Part shown: piece after piece, positions 8,589 through 17,250 of the stretch
Layout: each line of letters opens with the position of its first letter
How positions within the stretch are numbered: position 1 is the stretch's first letter
From: JBFGCM01 sp041581135
GTDB lineage: Bacteria > Actinomycetota > Acidimicrobiia > Spongiisociales > UBA5794
Direction of reading: 5' to 3'
Length of the DNA stretch: 30,033 nt
NCBI GenBank assembly: GCA_041581135.1
Contig: JBFGCM010000041.1
Coordinates: 1 to 30,033, forward strand
Notes under the pieces: generated by a model
The model's input: the letters and a program-made list of their open reading frames with translations, nothing else
Database searches by the model: none
Told to the model about the DNA's origin: nothing
Position numbers and translations under genes: made by a program

Positions 8589-9100
8589 TCGAGGTGATCG
8601 TGTTCGTGATCTTTGCGGTTGCCTCGGTGACCGGGGCTCTGGTGATGCTGGCGGCACGCAACCCCGTCCACTCGGCCATGGGCCTCCTGCTGACGCTCTT
8701 CTCGGTAGCGGTCTTCTATGTGATGAACGCCGGCCACTTCATCGCCGCAGTGCAAGTGATCGTCTACGCCGGCGCCATCATGACGCTCTTCTTGTTCGTG
8801 ATCATGCTCATCGGGGTCGACCGCAGCGAGGACCCGACGGAGCGAATCCCGTTCCAACGGCCGGCGGTGATCGGTCTTGCCGTCGGTATGGTCGGCCTGC
8901 TCATCGCCGGAGGATGGTTCGCCTGGGTTCCCGGTCGACCCAGCGCCGCCGGCCCACCCAACGGCACCATCGAGGCATTGTCCGAGTCGCTGTTCCAATC
9001 GTGGATCCTGCCGTTCGAGGTGACCTCGCTGCTGCTCATCATCGCGTCCGTTGGCACCATCGCCATGGCGCAGTTCCGCGGCCGCAAGGTGGACATGTGA
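8585..9100 (+). CDS. nuoJ: NADH-quinone oxidoreductase subunit J, operon 1
   Basis: NuoJ (ND6 family), 171 aa, five predicted membrane helices. The conserved third helix QVIVYAGAIMTLFLFVIML contains the Tyr-Ala-Gly segment that forms the pi-bulge linked to coupling in complex I. The start ATG at 8585 overlaps the nuoI stop (ATGA). A longer frame upstream is a shadow of nuoI. The N-terminal ARNPVHSAMGLL and the C-terminal LPFEVTSLLLI are typical. Confidence 0.95.
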   Translation: MIEVIVFVIFAVASVTGALVMLAARNPVHSAMGLLLTLFSVAVFYVMNAGHFIAAVQVIVYAGAIMTLFLFVIMLIGVDRSEDPTERIPFQRPAVIGLAVGMVGLLIAGGWFAWVPGRPSAAGPPNGTIEALSESLFQSWILPFEVTSLLLIIASVGTIAMAQFRGRKVDM

Positions 9101-9110
9101 TGGTGCCGAG

Positions 9111-9416
9111 ATGATGGTCACTCCCGCCTGGTACATGGCCCTGGCCGCCGTCCTGTTCACGCTCGGCGCCAGCGGCCTGCTCTTGCGGAGAAACGCGTTG
9201 GTGATGTTCATGTCCATCGAGCTGATGCTCAACGCCGTGAACCTCACATTCGTGGCCGCGGGCGCGGGACTCGGCAATCTCGAAGGTCAAGTAGCCGTCG
9301 TGTTCGTGATGGTCGTCGCCGCTGCCGAGGTGGTCGTCGGCTTGGTCATCATCGTGGCTGTGTTCCGTCGTCGCGCCACCGCATCGGTGGACGAGCTGGC
9401 CGAGATGCGGGGCTAG
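9111..9416 (+). CDS. nuoK: NADH-quinone oxidoreductase subunit K, operon 1
   Basis: NuoK (ND4L family), 101 aa, three membrane helices and antiporter-like half-channel residues. Both conserved intramembrane glutamates are seen: Glu37 (MSIELMLNAVNL) and Glu73 (AAAEVVVGL). Two adjacent ATG codons at 9111 and 9114 could start it; I take the first. It lies 10 bp after nuoJ and ends 3 bp before nuoL. The frame runs further upstream but overlaps nuoJ and does not look like NuoK. Confidence 0.95.
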   Translation: MMVTPAWYMALAAVLFTLGASGLLLRRNALVMFMSIELMLNAVNLTFVAAGAGLGNLEGQVAVVFVMVVAAAEVVVGLVIIVAVFRRRATASVDELAEMRG

Positions 9417-9419
9417 CGG

Positions 9420-11285
9420 ATGGTCGGACTGCTCATCGCGTTCCCGCTGGCCGGAGCCTTGTTCCTCTTGGCGTTCGGCCGCCGCATCGGAGAGCCCGTA
9501 GCCGGCTGGATCGGGTCGGCGACGGTGGCGTTGTCGTTCGTAGTGGCGTTGCCGATGGCGTTCGGTTTCCTCGGCGGTACCGGCCACGCCGAGGTCGAGG
9601 AGATCTACTCATGGATCCCCTCGCTCGGGATCGACTTCGCGTTGCTCTGGGATCCCTTGTCGGCACTCATGACGCTGGTGGTCACCGGGGTCGGCACCCT
9701 CATCCACCTCTACTCGATCGGGTACATGCACGGCGACGAGCGTTTCGGCCGCTTCTTCACCTATCTCAACCTGTTCGTGGCCTCCATGCTCATCCTGGTG
9801 CTGGGGGCCAACTTCGCCGTGCTGTTCATCGGGTGGGAGCTGGTGGGCCTCTGTTCGTATCTGTTGATCTCGTTCTGGTTCACGCGGCCCAGCGCCGCCG
9901 CCGCAGGCAAGAAGGCCTTCGTGGTCAACCGGATCGGCGACTTCGGGTTCCTCATCGGCCTGATGATCGTGTTCGCCACATTCGGCACCTTGTCGTACGG
10001 CCCGGTCTTCGAGGAGGCGCCGCAAGTGCTCGTCTCTGGCGGAGCGACGGTCACCGCCATCACCCTGCTGCTCCTGGTGGGAGCCGCCGGCAAGTCCGCC
10101 CAGCTTCCTCTCTACGTGTGGCTGCCCGACGCAATGGAAGGCCCGACTCCGGTGTCGGCCCTGATCCACGCCGCCACGATGGTCACCGCGGGCGTGTACA
10201 TGGTGGCTCGCACCGCCCCCTTGTACGAACTGGCGCCGGTGTCGGCCGGCATCGTCGCCACGGTCGGTGCCCTGACCGCGCTGCTCGCCGCCACCATCGC
10301 CGTGGCACAACGCGACATCAAGCGAGTGCTGGCCTACTCCACCATCAGCCAGCTCGGGTACATGTTCATGGCCGTCGGCGCCGCCGCCTACGTGGCCGGC
10401 ATCTTCCACCTGATGACGCATGCCTTCTTCAAAGCACTGCTCTTCCTCGGCGCCGGGTCTGTGATCCACGGCATGGCCGACGAACAGGACATGTTCAAGA
10501 TGGGCGGCCTGCGCCGCGTGATGCCGTGGACGTTCGGAACGATGCTGGTGGCATGGCTGGCCATCAGCGGGATTCCGCCGCTGTCGGGTTTCTGGTCGAA
10601 GGACGAGATCCTCGCCGTGGTGTACGGCCGCGGCGGCGCTTGGGTGGCGCTGTGGGCGGTCGGCATCGTGACGGCGGGTCTCACCGCGTTCTACATGACC
10701 CGCATGATGGTGCTCACGTTCTGGGGCGAGAAGCGCTGGGACGAGGGGGTGCATCCCCACGAGTCCCCGTCGTCCATGGTCGTGCCGTTGGGCATCCTGG
10801 CCGTGGCGTCCGCCGTCGGCGGCTTCATCAACACGCCGTGGCGGTTGGGCCTGGAGCACTTCCTCGAGCCCAGCTTCGAGGCCATATCGCTGGCGCACCC
10901 GCCGGAGGGCGCCGTGCCGTGGGTCTTGGCGATCGCGTCGGTCGCCGTGGGCGCACTCGGTATCGCCCTCGGTTGGCGCCGGTACCACCGGGAACCGGTT
11001 CCACAGGAGCGCACAGAGGCGTGGCAGACCGTCGAAGCGGGCTATCGCGTCGACGACCTCTACGGCGACACTCTCGTGCTCCCGGGTAAGGCCCTGGCCG
11101 TCATCTCTGCAGTGGTCGACAAGCGGTTCGTCGACGGTGCCGTCAACGGTGTGGGGCTCGTCGTGAAGAAGATCGGCGCCGCACTCAAGCCGCTCCAGAC
11201 CGGGTTTGCCCGCAGCTACGGGTTGGCGGTGCTGGGCGGCACCGTGGGTCTGTTGATCTGGTTCCTGTCGCGGGGAGGCTTCTGA
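9420..11285 (+). CDS. nuoL: NADH-quinone oxidoreductase subunit L, operon 1
   Basis: NuoL (ND5 family), 621 aa, the distal antiporter-like proton pump with a C-terminal lateral helix. Channel residues are present: Glu140 (FIGWELVG), Lys225 (AAGKSAQLPLYVWLPDAMEG) and the Lys of PPLSGFWSKDEIL. The conserved QRDIKRVLAYSTISQLGYMF also occurs. Length is normal for the family. ATG start, 3 bp after nuoK. The C-terminal region (VDDLYGDTLVLPGKAL, then a final helix) matches the lateral helix and anchor. Confidence 0.97.
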   Translation: MVGLLIAFPLAGALFLLAFGRRIGEPVAGWIGSATVALSFVVALPMAFGFLGGTGHAEVEEIYSWIPSLGIDFALLWDPLSALMTLVVTGVGTLIHLYSIGYMHGDERFGRFFTYLNLFVASMLILVLGANFAVLFIGWELVGLCSYLLISFWFTRPSAAAAGKKAFVVNRIGDFGFLIGLMIVFATFGTLSYGPVFEEAPQVLVSGGATVTAITLLLLVGAAGKSAQLPLYVWLPDAMEGPTPVSALIHAATMVTAGVYMVARTAPLYELAPVSAGIVATVGALTALLAATIAVAQRDIKRVLAYSTISQLGYMFMAVGAAAYVAGIFHLMTHAFFKALLFLGAGSVIHGMADEQDMFKMGGLRRVMPWTFGTMLVAWLAISGIPPLSGFWSKDEILAVVYGRGGAWVALWAVGIVTAGLTAFYMTRMMVLTFWGEKRWDEGVHPHESPSSMVVPLGILAVASAVGGFINTPWRLGLEHFLEPSFEAISLAHPPEGAVPWVLAIASVAVGALGIALGWRRYHREPVPQERTEAWQTVEAGYRVDDLYGDTLVLPGKALAVISAVVDKRFVDGAVNGVGLVVKKIGAALKPLQTGFARSYGLAVLGGTVGLLIWFLSRGGF

Positions 11286-11286
11286 C

Positions 11287-12819
11287 GTGTTCCCGGTGAT
11301 CGCCTTCCTCGTGCTCATCCCCGCAGTCGCCGCCGCCGTCGTCATGGTGGTGCCGCGACGCGAGCTCGTCTTGCCCATCGGAGTGGCGCTCAGCCTCCTG
11401 CCGCTCGGAGTCGCCGGCTACATCACGTGGGAGTTCCAGAAGGGCGAGGCCGGCTTCCAGTTCGCCGAGCAGGTCACGTGGTACGAGCCGTGGGGCATCG
11501 GCTGGAACGTTGGCATCGACGGGGTGTCGCTGCTGCTCATCGGCCTGACGGCACTCCTCATTCCCATCTCCCTGGTGGCCTCAACTGCGATCACCGAACG
11601 AGTGAAGCTGTACGTGGCGTCCATGCTCGTGCTGGAGACCGGGCTTCTCGGGGTCTTCGTGTCGCTCGACTTGCTGGTCTTCTTCGTGTTCTTCGAGATC
11701 GTGCTCGTACCGATGTACCTCCTCATCGGCATATGGGGCAGTGGCAATCGCATCTACGCCGCGGTCAAGTTCTTCATCTACACCGCATTCGGCTCAGCCC
11801 TGCTGCTCGCCGGAATCCTGGCGCTCGGCATCATGGCGGGCGACCAGACCGGGTCACCGTCGTTCGATTACGAGACCCTTCTCACCCTCGACATCTCGAC
11901 GACCGCGCAGCGCTGGCTGTTCCTCGGTTTTGCGCTCGCATTCGCCATCAAGGTGCCGCTGTTCCCTCTGCACACGTGGCTGCCCGACGCCCATACCGAG
12001 GCGCCCACGGCCGGTTCGGTGATCCTCGCCGGCGTGCTGCTGAAGTTGGGAACGTACGGTTTCATCCGGTTCAATCTGACCCTGTTCCCACAGGCAACGG
12101 TCGACTGGGCACCGTGGATCGCCGCCATCGCGGTGTTTGGCATCATCTACGGCGCCGTCGTCGCCATCGTGCAGCCGGATGTCAAGCGCCTGGTGGCCTA
12201 CTCGTCGGTCAGCCACCTCGGCTTCATCGTGCTCGGCATCTTCGCCCTCACCAACCAGGGGCTCCAGGGCGGTGTCATCCAGATGGTCAACCACGGCCTG
12301 GCCACGGGCGCCCTGTTCCTGCTCATCGGCATGGTGTACGAACGGCGCCACACCCGCCAGATCTCCGACTTCGGGGGGCTGGCGCGCGTGATGCCGGTGT
12401 ACGCCGGGTTCTTCCTGTTCACGGCCTTCGCCTCCATCGGCCTCCCCGGCCTCAACGGATTCATCGGAGAGTTCAAGGTGCTGCTCGGGTCGTACCTCAC
12501 CCTGCCCGGCCACGCCATCGTGGCCGCCTTCGGTGTCGTGCTCGCGGCCGTCTACTTGTTGTGGGCGTACGAACGGATGTTCACCGGTCCCGTCGACAAA
12601 CCCGAGAACTCCGGCTTGCGCGATCTGCGCCCACGGGAGATCGCAGTATTGGTGCCGATCGCCGCACTGATCGTCTTCCTCGGTGTCTATCCCAAGCCCG
12701 CCCTGGAGCGCATCGAGCCCTCCGTGTTGCACATTCTCGAACGGATCGAGGCAACGACCGACTACGAGGTACCCGATTTCGGGCGCACGCTCGAGCTGGC
12801 CGAAGAGGGCGACGGCTGA
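11287..12819 (+). CDS. nuoM: NADH-quinone oxidoreductase subunit M, operon 1
   Basis: NuoM (ND4 family), 510 aa, about 14 membrane helices, antiporter-like proton pump. Channel residues: Glu137 (FFEIVLVPMYLLIGIWG), Lys222 (AIKVPLFPLHTWLPDAH), Lys253 (GVLLKLGTYGF) and the late Glu in GLNGFIGEFKVLLG. GTG start at 11287 with GGGGAGG at 11272-11278, 8 bp upstream, inside the end of nuoL. It lies 1 bp after the nuoL stop, and its own stop overlaps the ATG of nuoN. Confidence 0.97.
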   Translation: MFPVIAFLVLIPAVAAAVVMVVPRRELVLPIGVALSLLPLGVAGYITWEFQKGEAGFQFAEQVTWYEPWGIGWNVGIDGVSLLLIGLTALLIPISLVASTAITERVKLYVASMLVLETGLLGVFVSLDLLVFFVFFEIVLVPMYLLIGIWGSGNRIYAAVKFFIYTAFGSALLLAGILALGIMAGDQTGSPSFDYETLLTLDISTTAQRWLFLGFALAFAIKVPLFPLHTWLPDAHTEAPTAGSVILAGVLLKLGTYGFIRFNLTLFPQATVDWAPWIAAIAVFGIIYGAVVAIVQPDVKRLVAYSSVSHLGFIVLGIFALTNQGLQGGVIQMVNHGLATGALFLLIGMVYERRHTRQISDFGGLARVMPVYAGFFLFTAFASIGLPGLNGFIGEFKVLLGSYLTLPGHAIVAAFGVVLAAVYLLWAYERMFTGPVDKPENSGLRDLRPREIAVLVPIAALIVFLGVYPKPALERIEPSVLHILERIEATTDYEVPDFGRTLELAEEGDG

Positions 12820-14321
12820 TGGAGAACTTCTCGTGGCTCGCCATCGCTCCCGACGGGATCCTGCTGCTGGGCGCCCTCGGCGTGCTGGGGGCCGAGGTCA
12901 TCTGGAAGCCGGGCCATCGGGTGTGGGCTGCCATCACGGGTGGCTCGGTGGTGTTGGCCATCCTGATGGCGCTGGTGCAATGGAACCGAGTTGCCGACCA
13001 GGGAGCGTCGCTCCACTACTCCGGGCCCGGGGTGGGTTTGGATGCCACGACACCGATGTACGTGCTGGATGCGTTCTCTGCCTTCGGCGGAGTCATCCTG
13101 TACTCCGTAACCGGCCTGGCCCTGGTGGCGGCGTGGCGGCTCGTGGCCGACCTGGACACCCGCGGCGCCGAATTCGTGGCGCTCACGCTGTTGTCGGCCA
13201 TCGGCCTGCACCTCATGGTTGCCTCCGCCAACCTCGTGATGCTGTTTCTGAGCCTCGAGGTGGCTTCGATCAGCTTGTACGTGATCGCCGGATTCACCCG
13301 GGAGCGCATCGACGCAGACGAGTCGGCGATGAAGTATTTCCTGCTTGGTTCGTTCGCCTCGGCGGTGTTCGTCTACGGCATCGCCCTGGTGTTCGCCGGT
13401 ACCGGCACCACCTCGATCTACGGCGCAACCGGGCTGGTGGCGCACCTCGACAGCAGCATCGTCGTGCAGCCCGGTGTGTTGCTCGCCGGCATCGCCATGC
13501 TCATCGTGGGCCTTGGCTTCAAGGTCTCGGCGGCCCCGTTCCACATGTGGGCACCCGACGTGTACCAGGGCGCCCCGTCGGGGGCGGTCGGCTTCATGTC
13601 GGCCGGTGTCAAGGTGGCAGGGTTCGCCGTGCTGGCGCGGGTACTGGCGGTGGGCTTCGAGCGCCGCATCGACGATTGGGCACCCGCGCTGGCGGTCATC
13701 GCCGTCGTCTCGATCGTGGTTGGTACCGCATTCGCCATCGCCCAGACCGACCTCAAACGGATGCTCGCCTACAGCGGTGTCGCCCATGCCGGCTTCATCG
13801 CCACCGGGCTGGTCGCCGGAGTCGACGGGATCCCGGCGATCTGGTTCTACGTTGCTACGTACGCCATCCAGCTCATCGGGGCATTCACCGTGGTGTCGGT
13901 GGTCGGGAGTCACACCGGCGGCGCCTCTGCGATCGCCGACTATTCGGGGCTGGCCCAGCGCAGGCCCGCTCTTGCCGCCCTGCTCGCCACCATGATGCTG
14001 GCCATGGCCGGGATCCCGCTCACCTCGGGGTTCATCGGAAAGGCCGCTGTGTTCACCGCCGCGATCGATGCGGGATACCTGTGGCTCGCCATTGCGGCGC
14101 TCGTGGCGGCGGTCGCCGGCCTCTACTTCTATCTGAACGTCATCGTGGTGATGTACATGCGGGCACCGGCTCTGGCCGAGGGTCCGGGGGCTGCTGTAGC
14201 GACTCCCGAAGCCGGACCCACGGACCGAGCAGTACTCGCCGTTGCCGGGGCGTTGACCATCGTGCTCGGCATCATCCCCTGGCCGCTGCTCAACGCGGCC
14301 CGCGATGCACTTCCGCTCTGA
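12819..14321 (+). CDS. nuoN: NADH-quinone oxidoreductase subunit N, operon 1
   Basis: NuoN (ND2 family), 500 aa, the antiporter-like pump nearest the peripheral arm. Channel residues: Glu147 (FLSLEVASISLYVIAGF), Lys235 (GLGFKVSAAPFHMWAPDVYQ), Lys265 (SAGVKVAGF) and the Lys in LTSGFIGKAAVF. The standard QTDLKRMLAYSGVAH motif is intact. The ATG overlaps the nuoM stop by 1 bp; a long upstream frame is a shadow of nuoM. Its last 17 bp overlap the start of the next gene. It is the last complex I subunit of operon 1. Confidence 0.97.
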   Translation: MENFSWLAIAPDGILLLGALGVLGAEVIWKPGHRVWAAITGGSVVLAILMALVQWNRVADQGASLHYSGPGVGLDATTPMYVLDAFSAFGGVILYSVTGLALVAAWRLVADLDTRGAEFVALTLLSAIGLHLMVASANLVMLFLSLEVASISLYVIAGFTRERIDADESAMKYFLLGSFASAVFVYGIALVFAGTGTTSIYGATGLVAHLDSSIVVQPGVLLAGIAMLIVGLGFKVSAAPFHMWAPDVYQGAPSGAVGFMSAGVKVAGFAVLARVLAVGFERRIDDWAPALAVIAVVSIVVGTAFAIAQTDLKRMLAYSGVAHAGFIATGLVAGVDGIPAIWFYVATYAIQLIGAFTVVSVVGSHTGGASAIADYSGLAQRRPALAALLATMMLAMAGIPLTSGFIGKAAVFTAAIDAGYLWLAIAALVAAVAGLYFYLNVIVVMYMRAPALAEGPGAAVATPEAGPTDRAVLAVAGALTIVLGIIPWPLLNAARDALPL

Positions 14322-15582
14322 TCTCGCCGCACTGACTGCGGCAGCCCTCGCCGTCATCATCACGGCAGGCAACTACTTCATCACCGAGGACGTCGTGGTG
14401 GAGGAGGACGTCTACGTGGCCACGCAGCGGGCCACGATGGCGGGGCGCATCGAGGGAGATCTCGTGATCGCGTCGGGCCCGGTGTTCATCTCCGGAGAGG
14501 TCACCGGCGATCTCATCGCCCTGTCGAATCAGACGATCATCGTCACCGGCACCATCGGGGGCTCGATACGGGCCGTGGCCACCGGCACGGTCGACATCGT
14601 CGGTACCGTCGGTGGAGATGTCGCCGTGGCCGCACCTCGCGTGGAGGTGTCCGGTGACGTGGGCCGAGACGTGCTGGTCTTCGCCACCGACGCCAGGGTC
14701 GATGGCACCGTGGGAAGGGACCTGCGCGGCCAAGCACTGAACGTGACCCTCGACGGCACCATCGGCGGCAACATGGACATGGCCGTCCAGGCGCTCCGGT
14801 TGGAGGCGTCGGCCGAGGTCGGTGAGAACGTCGTCTACCGCTCCAATTCGGAAGCCGTCATCTCCGGAGGCGCCGTCGTGGAGGGCACGGTGCGCAAGCT
14901 ACCGGCTCGCTTCACGTTCTTCGCCAGGGTGTGGCTGACGGTGGCCACCCTCGTGAGCTTCCTGGCGTTCTTGTTCGGCGGGATCGCCAGCTTCTATCTC
15001 CTGCGCCGAACCGCGCCACGAGCCGCCAGCGCGCTCGTGTTGCGACCCATCGCATCGATGGTGGCCGGCTTCGCCTTCTTCTTCGTGGTGCCCACGCTCG
15101 TCGTCAGTCTCTTCATCACACTGGTCGGTATTCCGGTGGCCGTCATGTTGCTGCTGGTGTTCCTGCTGGCACTGGTTCTCGGACCGGTACCCGCACTCGC
15201 CGCCGCCGGAGATCGCCTGCTGCGGGGCCGGTCCGGCCTCATCGGTTCGTTCCTGTTCGCCGCCGTGCTGTGGCGCACTCTGCTGTGGCTGGTCCCCTTC
15301 GCCGGCCTGTTCTTCTACGTGCTGGCCCTGGTGTGGGGCACCGGCGCCTGGGTCATCGGGGCGTGGGAGGTACGCCGCAGAGCCGTCGACGTCCCGCCGC
15401 GCAGTCCCCGACCCGAGGTGCCCGCCGTGCCGATCGCGCCCGCCGATTGGGAGGCACCATTGCCGCCGTTGGAGGAAACGCAGGCGGGAGCACCGGTGGC
15501 CGAGGCGGTGCCGGCGGCGGCCGGAGAGGGAGCCGAGCCGCCTGAAGACGGTGGACACGGCGACGACCCCTCACAGCCCTGA
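14305..15582 (+). CDS. Bactofilin-like beta-repeat membrane protein
   Basis: 425 aa, no name that I can assign with certainty. Residues about 8-24 are a hydrophobic N-terminal segment. Residues about 30-195 are a repetitive Gly/Val/Asp region with repeated turns such as GTIGGSI, GTVGGDV, GDVGRDV and GTVGRDL, as in the right-handed beta-helix of bactofilins (polymer-forming cytoskeletal family). Residues about 203-355 hold four or five membrane helices, with charged breaks near 233-240 and 303-310. Residues about 360-425 are a Pro/Ala/Glu-rich tail. The fold and order (export signal, beta-helix, membrane bundle) suggest a membrane-anchored surface or scaffold protein; the side of the membrane is unknown. 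It overlaps nuoN by 17 bp, so it is probably co-transcribed with operon 1. No known complex I role. Confidence 0.85.
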   Translation: MHFRSDLAALTAAALAVIITAGNYFITEDVVVEEDVYVATQRATMAGRIEGDLVIASGPVFISGEVTGDLIALSNQTIIVTGTIGGSIRAVATGTVDIVGTVGGDVAVAAPRVEVSGDVGRDVLVFATDARVDGTVGRDLRGQALNVTLDGTIGGNMDMAVQALRLEASAEVGENVVYRSNSEAVISGGAVVEGTVRKLPARFTFFARVWLTVATLVSFLAFLFGGIASFYLLRRTAPRAASALVLRPIASMVAGFAFFFVVPTLVVSLFITLVGIPVAVMLLLVFLLALVLGPVPALAAAGDRLLRGRSGLIGSFLFAAVLWRTLLWLVPFAGLFFYVLALVWGTGAWVIGAWEVRRRAVDVPPRSPRPEVPAVPIAPADWEAPLPPLEETQAGAPVAEAVPAAAGEGAEPPEDGGHGDDPSQP

Positions 15583-15584
15583 GC

Positions 15585-16697
15585 TCAGCGGCCGGGCGTC
15601 GCCACCAACAGCGGCACCTCGATCTCGGTCCGCAGCAGCCCGCCGTGGTTGCCGATCATGCGGTCGTCGGAGTGTTTGTGCAGCAGCAGATGATCGGGCT
15701 CGGCGACCAACACGCCCGTCGGCGCCCTCGATTCGAAGGTCGGGTGACGCGGCCCGGGGCCCCACCAGGACTCCATCTCGTGACGCGGGAGCCAGACGGC
15801 CGGCGCTTCGTCGGCGATCCCCGCCCCGTCGCCGCGGACGAACATGACTCTGCCGTCACCGTAGAAATCCACGCCTTTGTGGGCGGCCTCGGGGATCTTG
15901 TACTGGCGCTCGGTGGGGAAGTCGAGATGCCCGTGGTCTGCGGTACCCACCGCAACCGCGCCCTCCGGAAGCCCTCGGGCGATCGCCTGCCACGCCCACA
16001 CCGCGGCGCTCACCGCCTCGGCATACTCGGCAGAGTGCTGGCCATGAACGTGAGCCGCGTAGTCGACGTTGGCGACGTAGACGAACACGAGTCGACCCGG
16101 TTGTCGCGCCAGCTGGCAGGCGGCGTCGGCCAGCTCGCCGAGGTCGTACACGCCCTCGAAGCGGCATCCGCGGTAGAGGGATCGAGTCAGCGAGGTGCCG
16201 GCGAACGCCCCGGGCTGCACGGTGATCGGCTCACACCTGGCGGCGGAGAGGCGCTCCCACGTGTTGGGGGCGGGCAGGAAGTCCGTGGTGTCGTAATCCA
16301 GCTCCTGGCCCCAGAGGGTCGTCCACCGGATGGTGTTGACGACCCGCTTCAGCTCCGGCATCCACAAGGTGTACCCGAGCAGACCATGCCGGCTCGGCGG
16401 TAAGCCCGTGGCGATGCTCGCCAGGCTGACGGTGGTGGTCGTCGGGAACGGCGCATCGAGGGTCCCCCGTGAAGCGGCCAGAAGGGAGGCGGCCGCCGGG
16501 TGATCCAGTTGACGCGCCCCGAGGCCATCGAACAGGACCAGTACATACGTGGCTGCTGAAGGGAGCAGTGCGGCGAGGTTGGGGTGCAGGCCGGGCATCG
16601 GCGTTGGCTCGCCGGTGAGCCGTGCTTCGAGCTCCGACACCAGATTCACCAGCGACCCGCCGGTGTAATCGGGTGGTTCGAGCGAGTCGTGGGTCAT
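15585..16697 (-). CDS. Nucleotide pyrophosphatase/phosphodiesterase (alkaline phosphatase superfamily)
   Basis: 370 aa from ATG at 16697; an in-frame GTG at 16730 would add 11 residues, with no ribosome binding site. Family type I phosphodiesterase/nucleotide pyrophosphatase: metal-site Asp57 (VLFDGLGARQ), the Thr-rich nucleophile segment FPTTTTVSLASIATGLPPS (residues 84-102), a second metal site VANVDYAAHVHG, GTADHGHLD, and a late His in NHGGL. Two zinc ions and a Thr nucleophile are expected; the substrate (nucleotide, phosphodiester or phosphonate) cannot be read from the sequence. No signal peptide is evident, so it is probably cytoplasmic. Stop codons of this gene and the preceding gene are 2 bp apart. 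A TAGGCT hexamer lies 8 bp before the ATG and could drive a leaderless transcript, but this is weak. Confidence 0.88.
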   Translation of the reverse strand: MTHDSLEPPDYTGGSLVNLVSELEARLTGEPTPMPGLHPNLAALLPSAATYVLVLFDGLGARQLDHPAAASLLAASRGTLDAPFPTTTTVSLASIATGLPPSRHGLLGYTLWMPELKRVVNTIRWTTLWGQELDYDTTDFLPAPNTWERLSAARCEPITVQPGAFAGTSLTRSLYRGCRFEGVYDLGELADAACQLARQPGRLVFVYVANVDYAAHVHGQHSAEYAEAVSAAVWAWQAIARGLPEGAVAVGTADHGHLDFPTERQYKIPEAAHKGVDFYGDGRVMFVRGDGAGIADEAPAVWLPRHEMESWWGPGPRHPTFESRAPTGVLVAEPDHLLLHKHSDDRMIGNHGGLLRTEIEVPLLVATPGR

Positions 16698-16787
16698 GGC
16701 CGGGCAGCCTACCCACGGGCCCGCGGCCACCCCACGAGACTTGCGATAAGCGCCGCAGGCCGGGAGGTTTCGACGGTGAGCGCAAAC

Positions 16788-16816
16788 TTGGGGGCGATAC
16801 CCGCCATCCCTATACT
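16788..16816 (+). promoter_or_regulatory. Predicted sigma-70-type promoter of nuo operon 2
   Basis: TTGGGG (16788-16793), a 17-bp spacer, then TATACT (16811-16816). This is the best promoter match in the 184-bp gap between the divergent phosphodiesterase gene and nuoA. It predicts transcription from about 16823, giving a leader of about 60 nt before the TTG start of nuoA. Confidence 0.6.
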
Positions 16817-16821
16817 TGCGG

Positions 16822-16850
16822 CGGCATCGAGCCCGCGGGGACCGATGCCG
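16822..16850 (+). promoter_or_regulatory. Perfect 8-bp inverted repeat at the predicted transcript start
   Basis: CGGCATCG at 16822-16829 and CGATGCCG at 16843-16850 are exact reverse complements, separated by 13 bases that contain the palindrome CCCGCGGG. It begins at the predicted +1 of the nuo operon 2 transcript, so it could be an operator or a 5' mRNA hairpin. Seen in sequence; the function is inferred. Confidence 0.5.
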
Positions 16851-16868
16851 TAGGTCGGAGGAGACACC

Positions 16869-16874
16869 GGAAGG
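16869..16874 (+). promoter_or_regulatory. Ribosome binding site fixing the TTG start of nuoA
   Basis: GGAAGG lies 7 bp before the TTG at 16882. No ATG or GTG precedes the conserved NuoA N-terminus at a usable distance, so it supports a TTG start. Confidence 0.65.
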
Positions 16875-16881
16875 TCGCGGG

Positions 16882-17250
16882 TTGAGCCAATACTTCCAGG
16901 ACTACATCACCGTGGCCGCCTTCGCAGCGCTCGGCGTCGTTCTCGTCGCCGGCGCCATGATCGCCTCCCGCCTGATCCGACCCAACAAGCCCTCGAAGGC
17001 GAAGAGCACCGGCTACGAGTGCGGCGTTGATCCGGTGGAGGGCGGTTGGAGCCAGACCCACATCCGCTACTACATCTTCGCCCTGTTGTTCCTCATCTTC
17101 GATGTCGAGGCGATCTTCATCTTCCCGTGGGCGATCAGGGTCGAGGCGTTCTCCTCGGCGTTCATCCTGGTGGAGATGTTCATCTTCATCGCCATCCTGT
17201 TGGTCGGCCTGGTGTACGCCATTCGCAAGGGAGTGCTCCGGTGGGAGTGA
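16882..17250 (+). CDS. nuoA: NADH-quinone oxidoreductase subunit A, operon 2
   Basis: NuoA (ND3 family), 122 aa, three membrane helices; its loop lies by the quinone site. Seen: the KSTGYECGVDPVEGGW segment, which contains the conserved Cys of the TM1-2 loop, followed by IRYYIFALLFLIFDVEAIFI, with the conserved acidic pair in helix 2 (Asp, Glu). Start TTG at 16882, giving LSQYFQDYITVAAF; the longer frame upstream runs into the promoter and is rejected. First gene of operon 2. Stop overlaps the GTG start of nuoB (GTGA). Confidence 0.95.
   Translation: MSQYFQDYITVAAFAALGVVLVAGAMIASRLIRPNKPSKAKSTGYECGVDPVEGGWSQTHIRYYIFALLFLIFDVEAIFIFPWAIRVEAFSSAFILVEMFIFIAILLVGLVYAIRKGVLRWE

Noticed and set aside
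15583..15584. Bidirectional terminator between the convergent genes
   Set aside because: Only 2 bp separate the two stop codons and no hairpin was seen at the junction.
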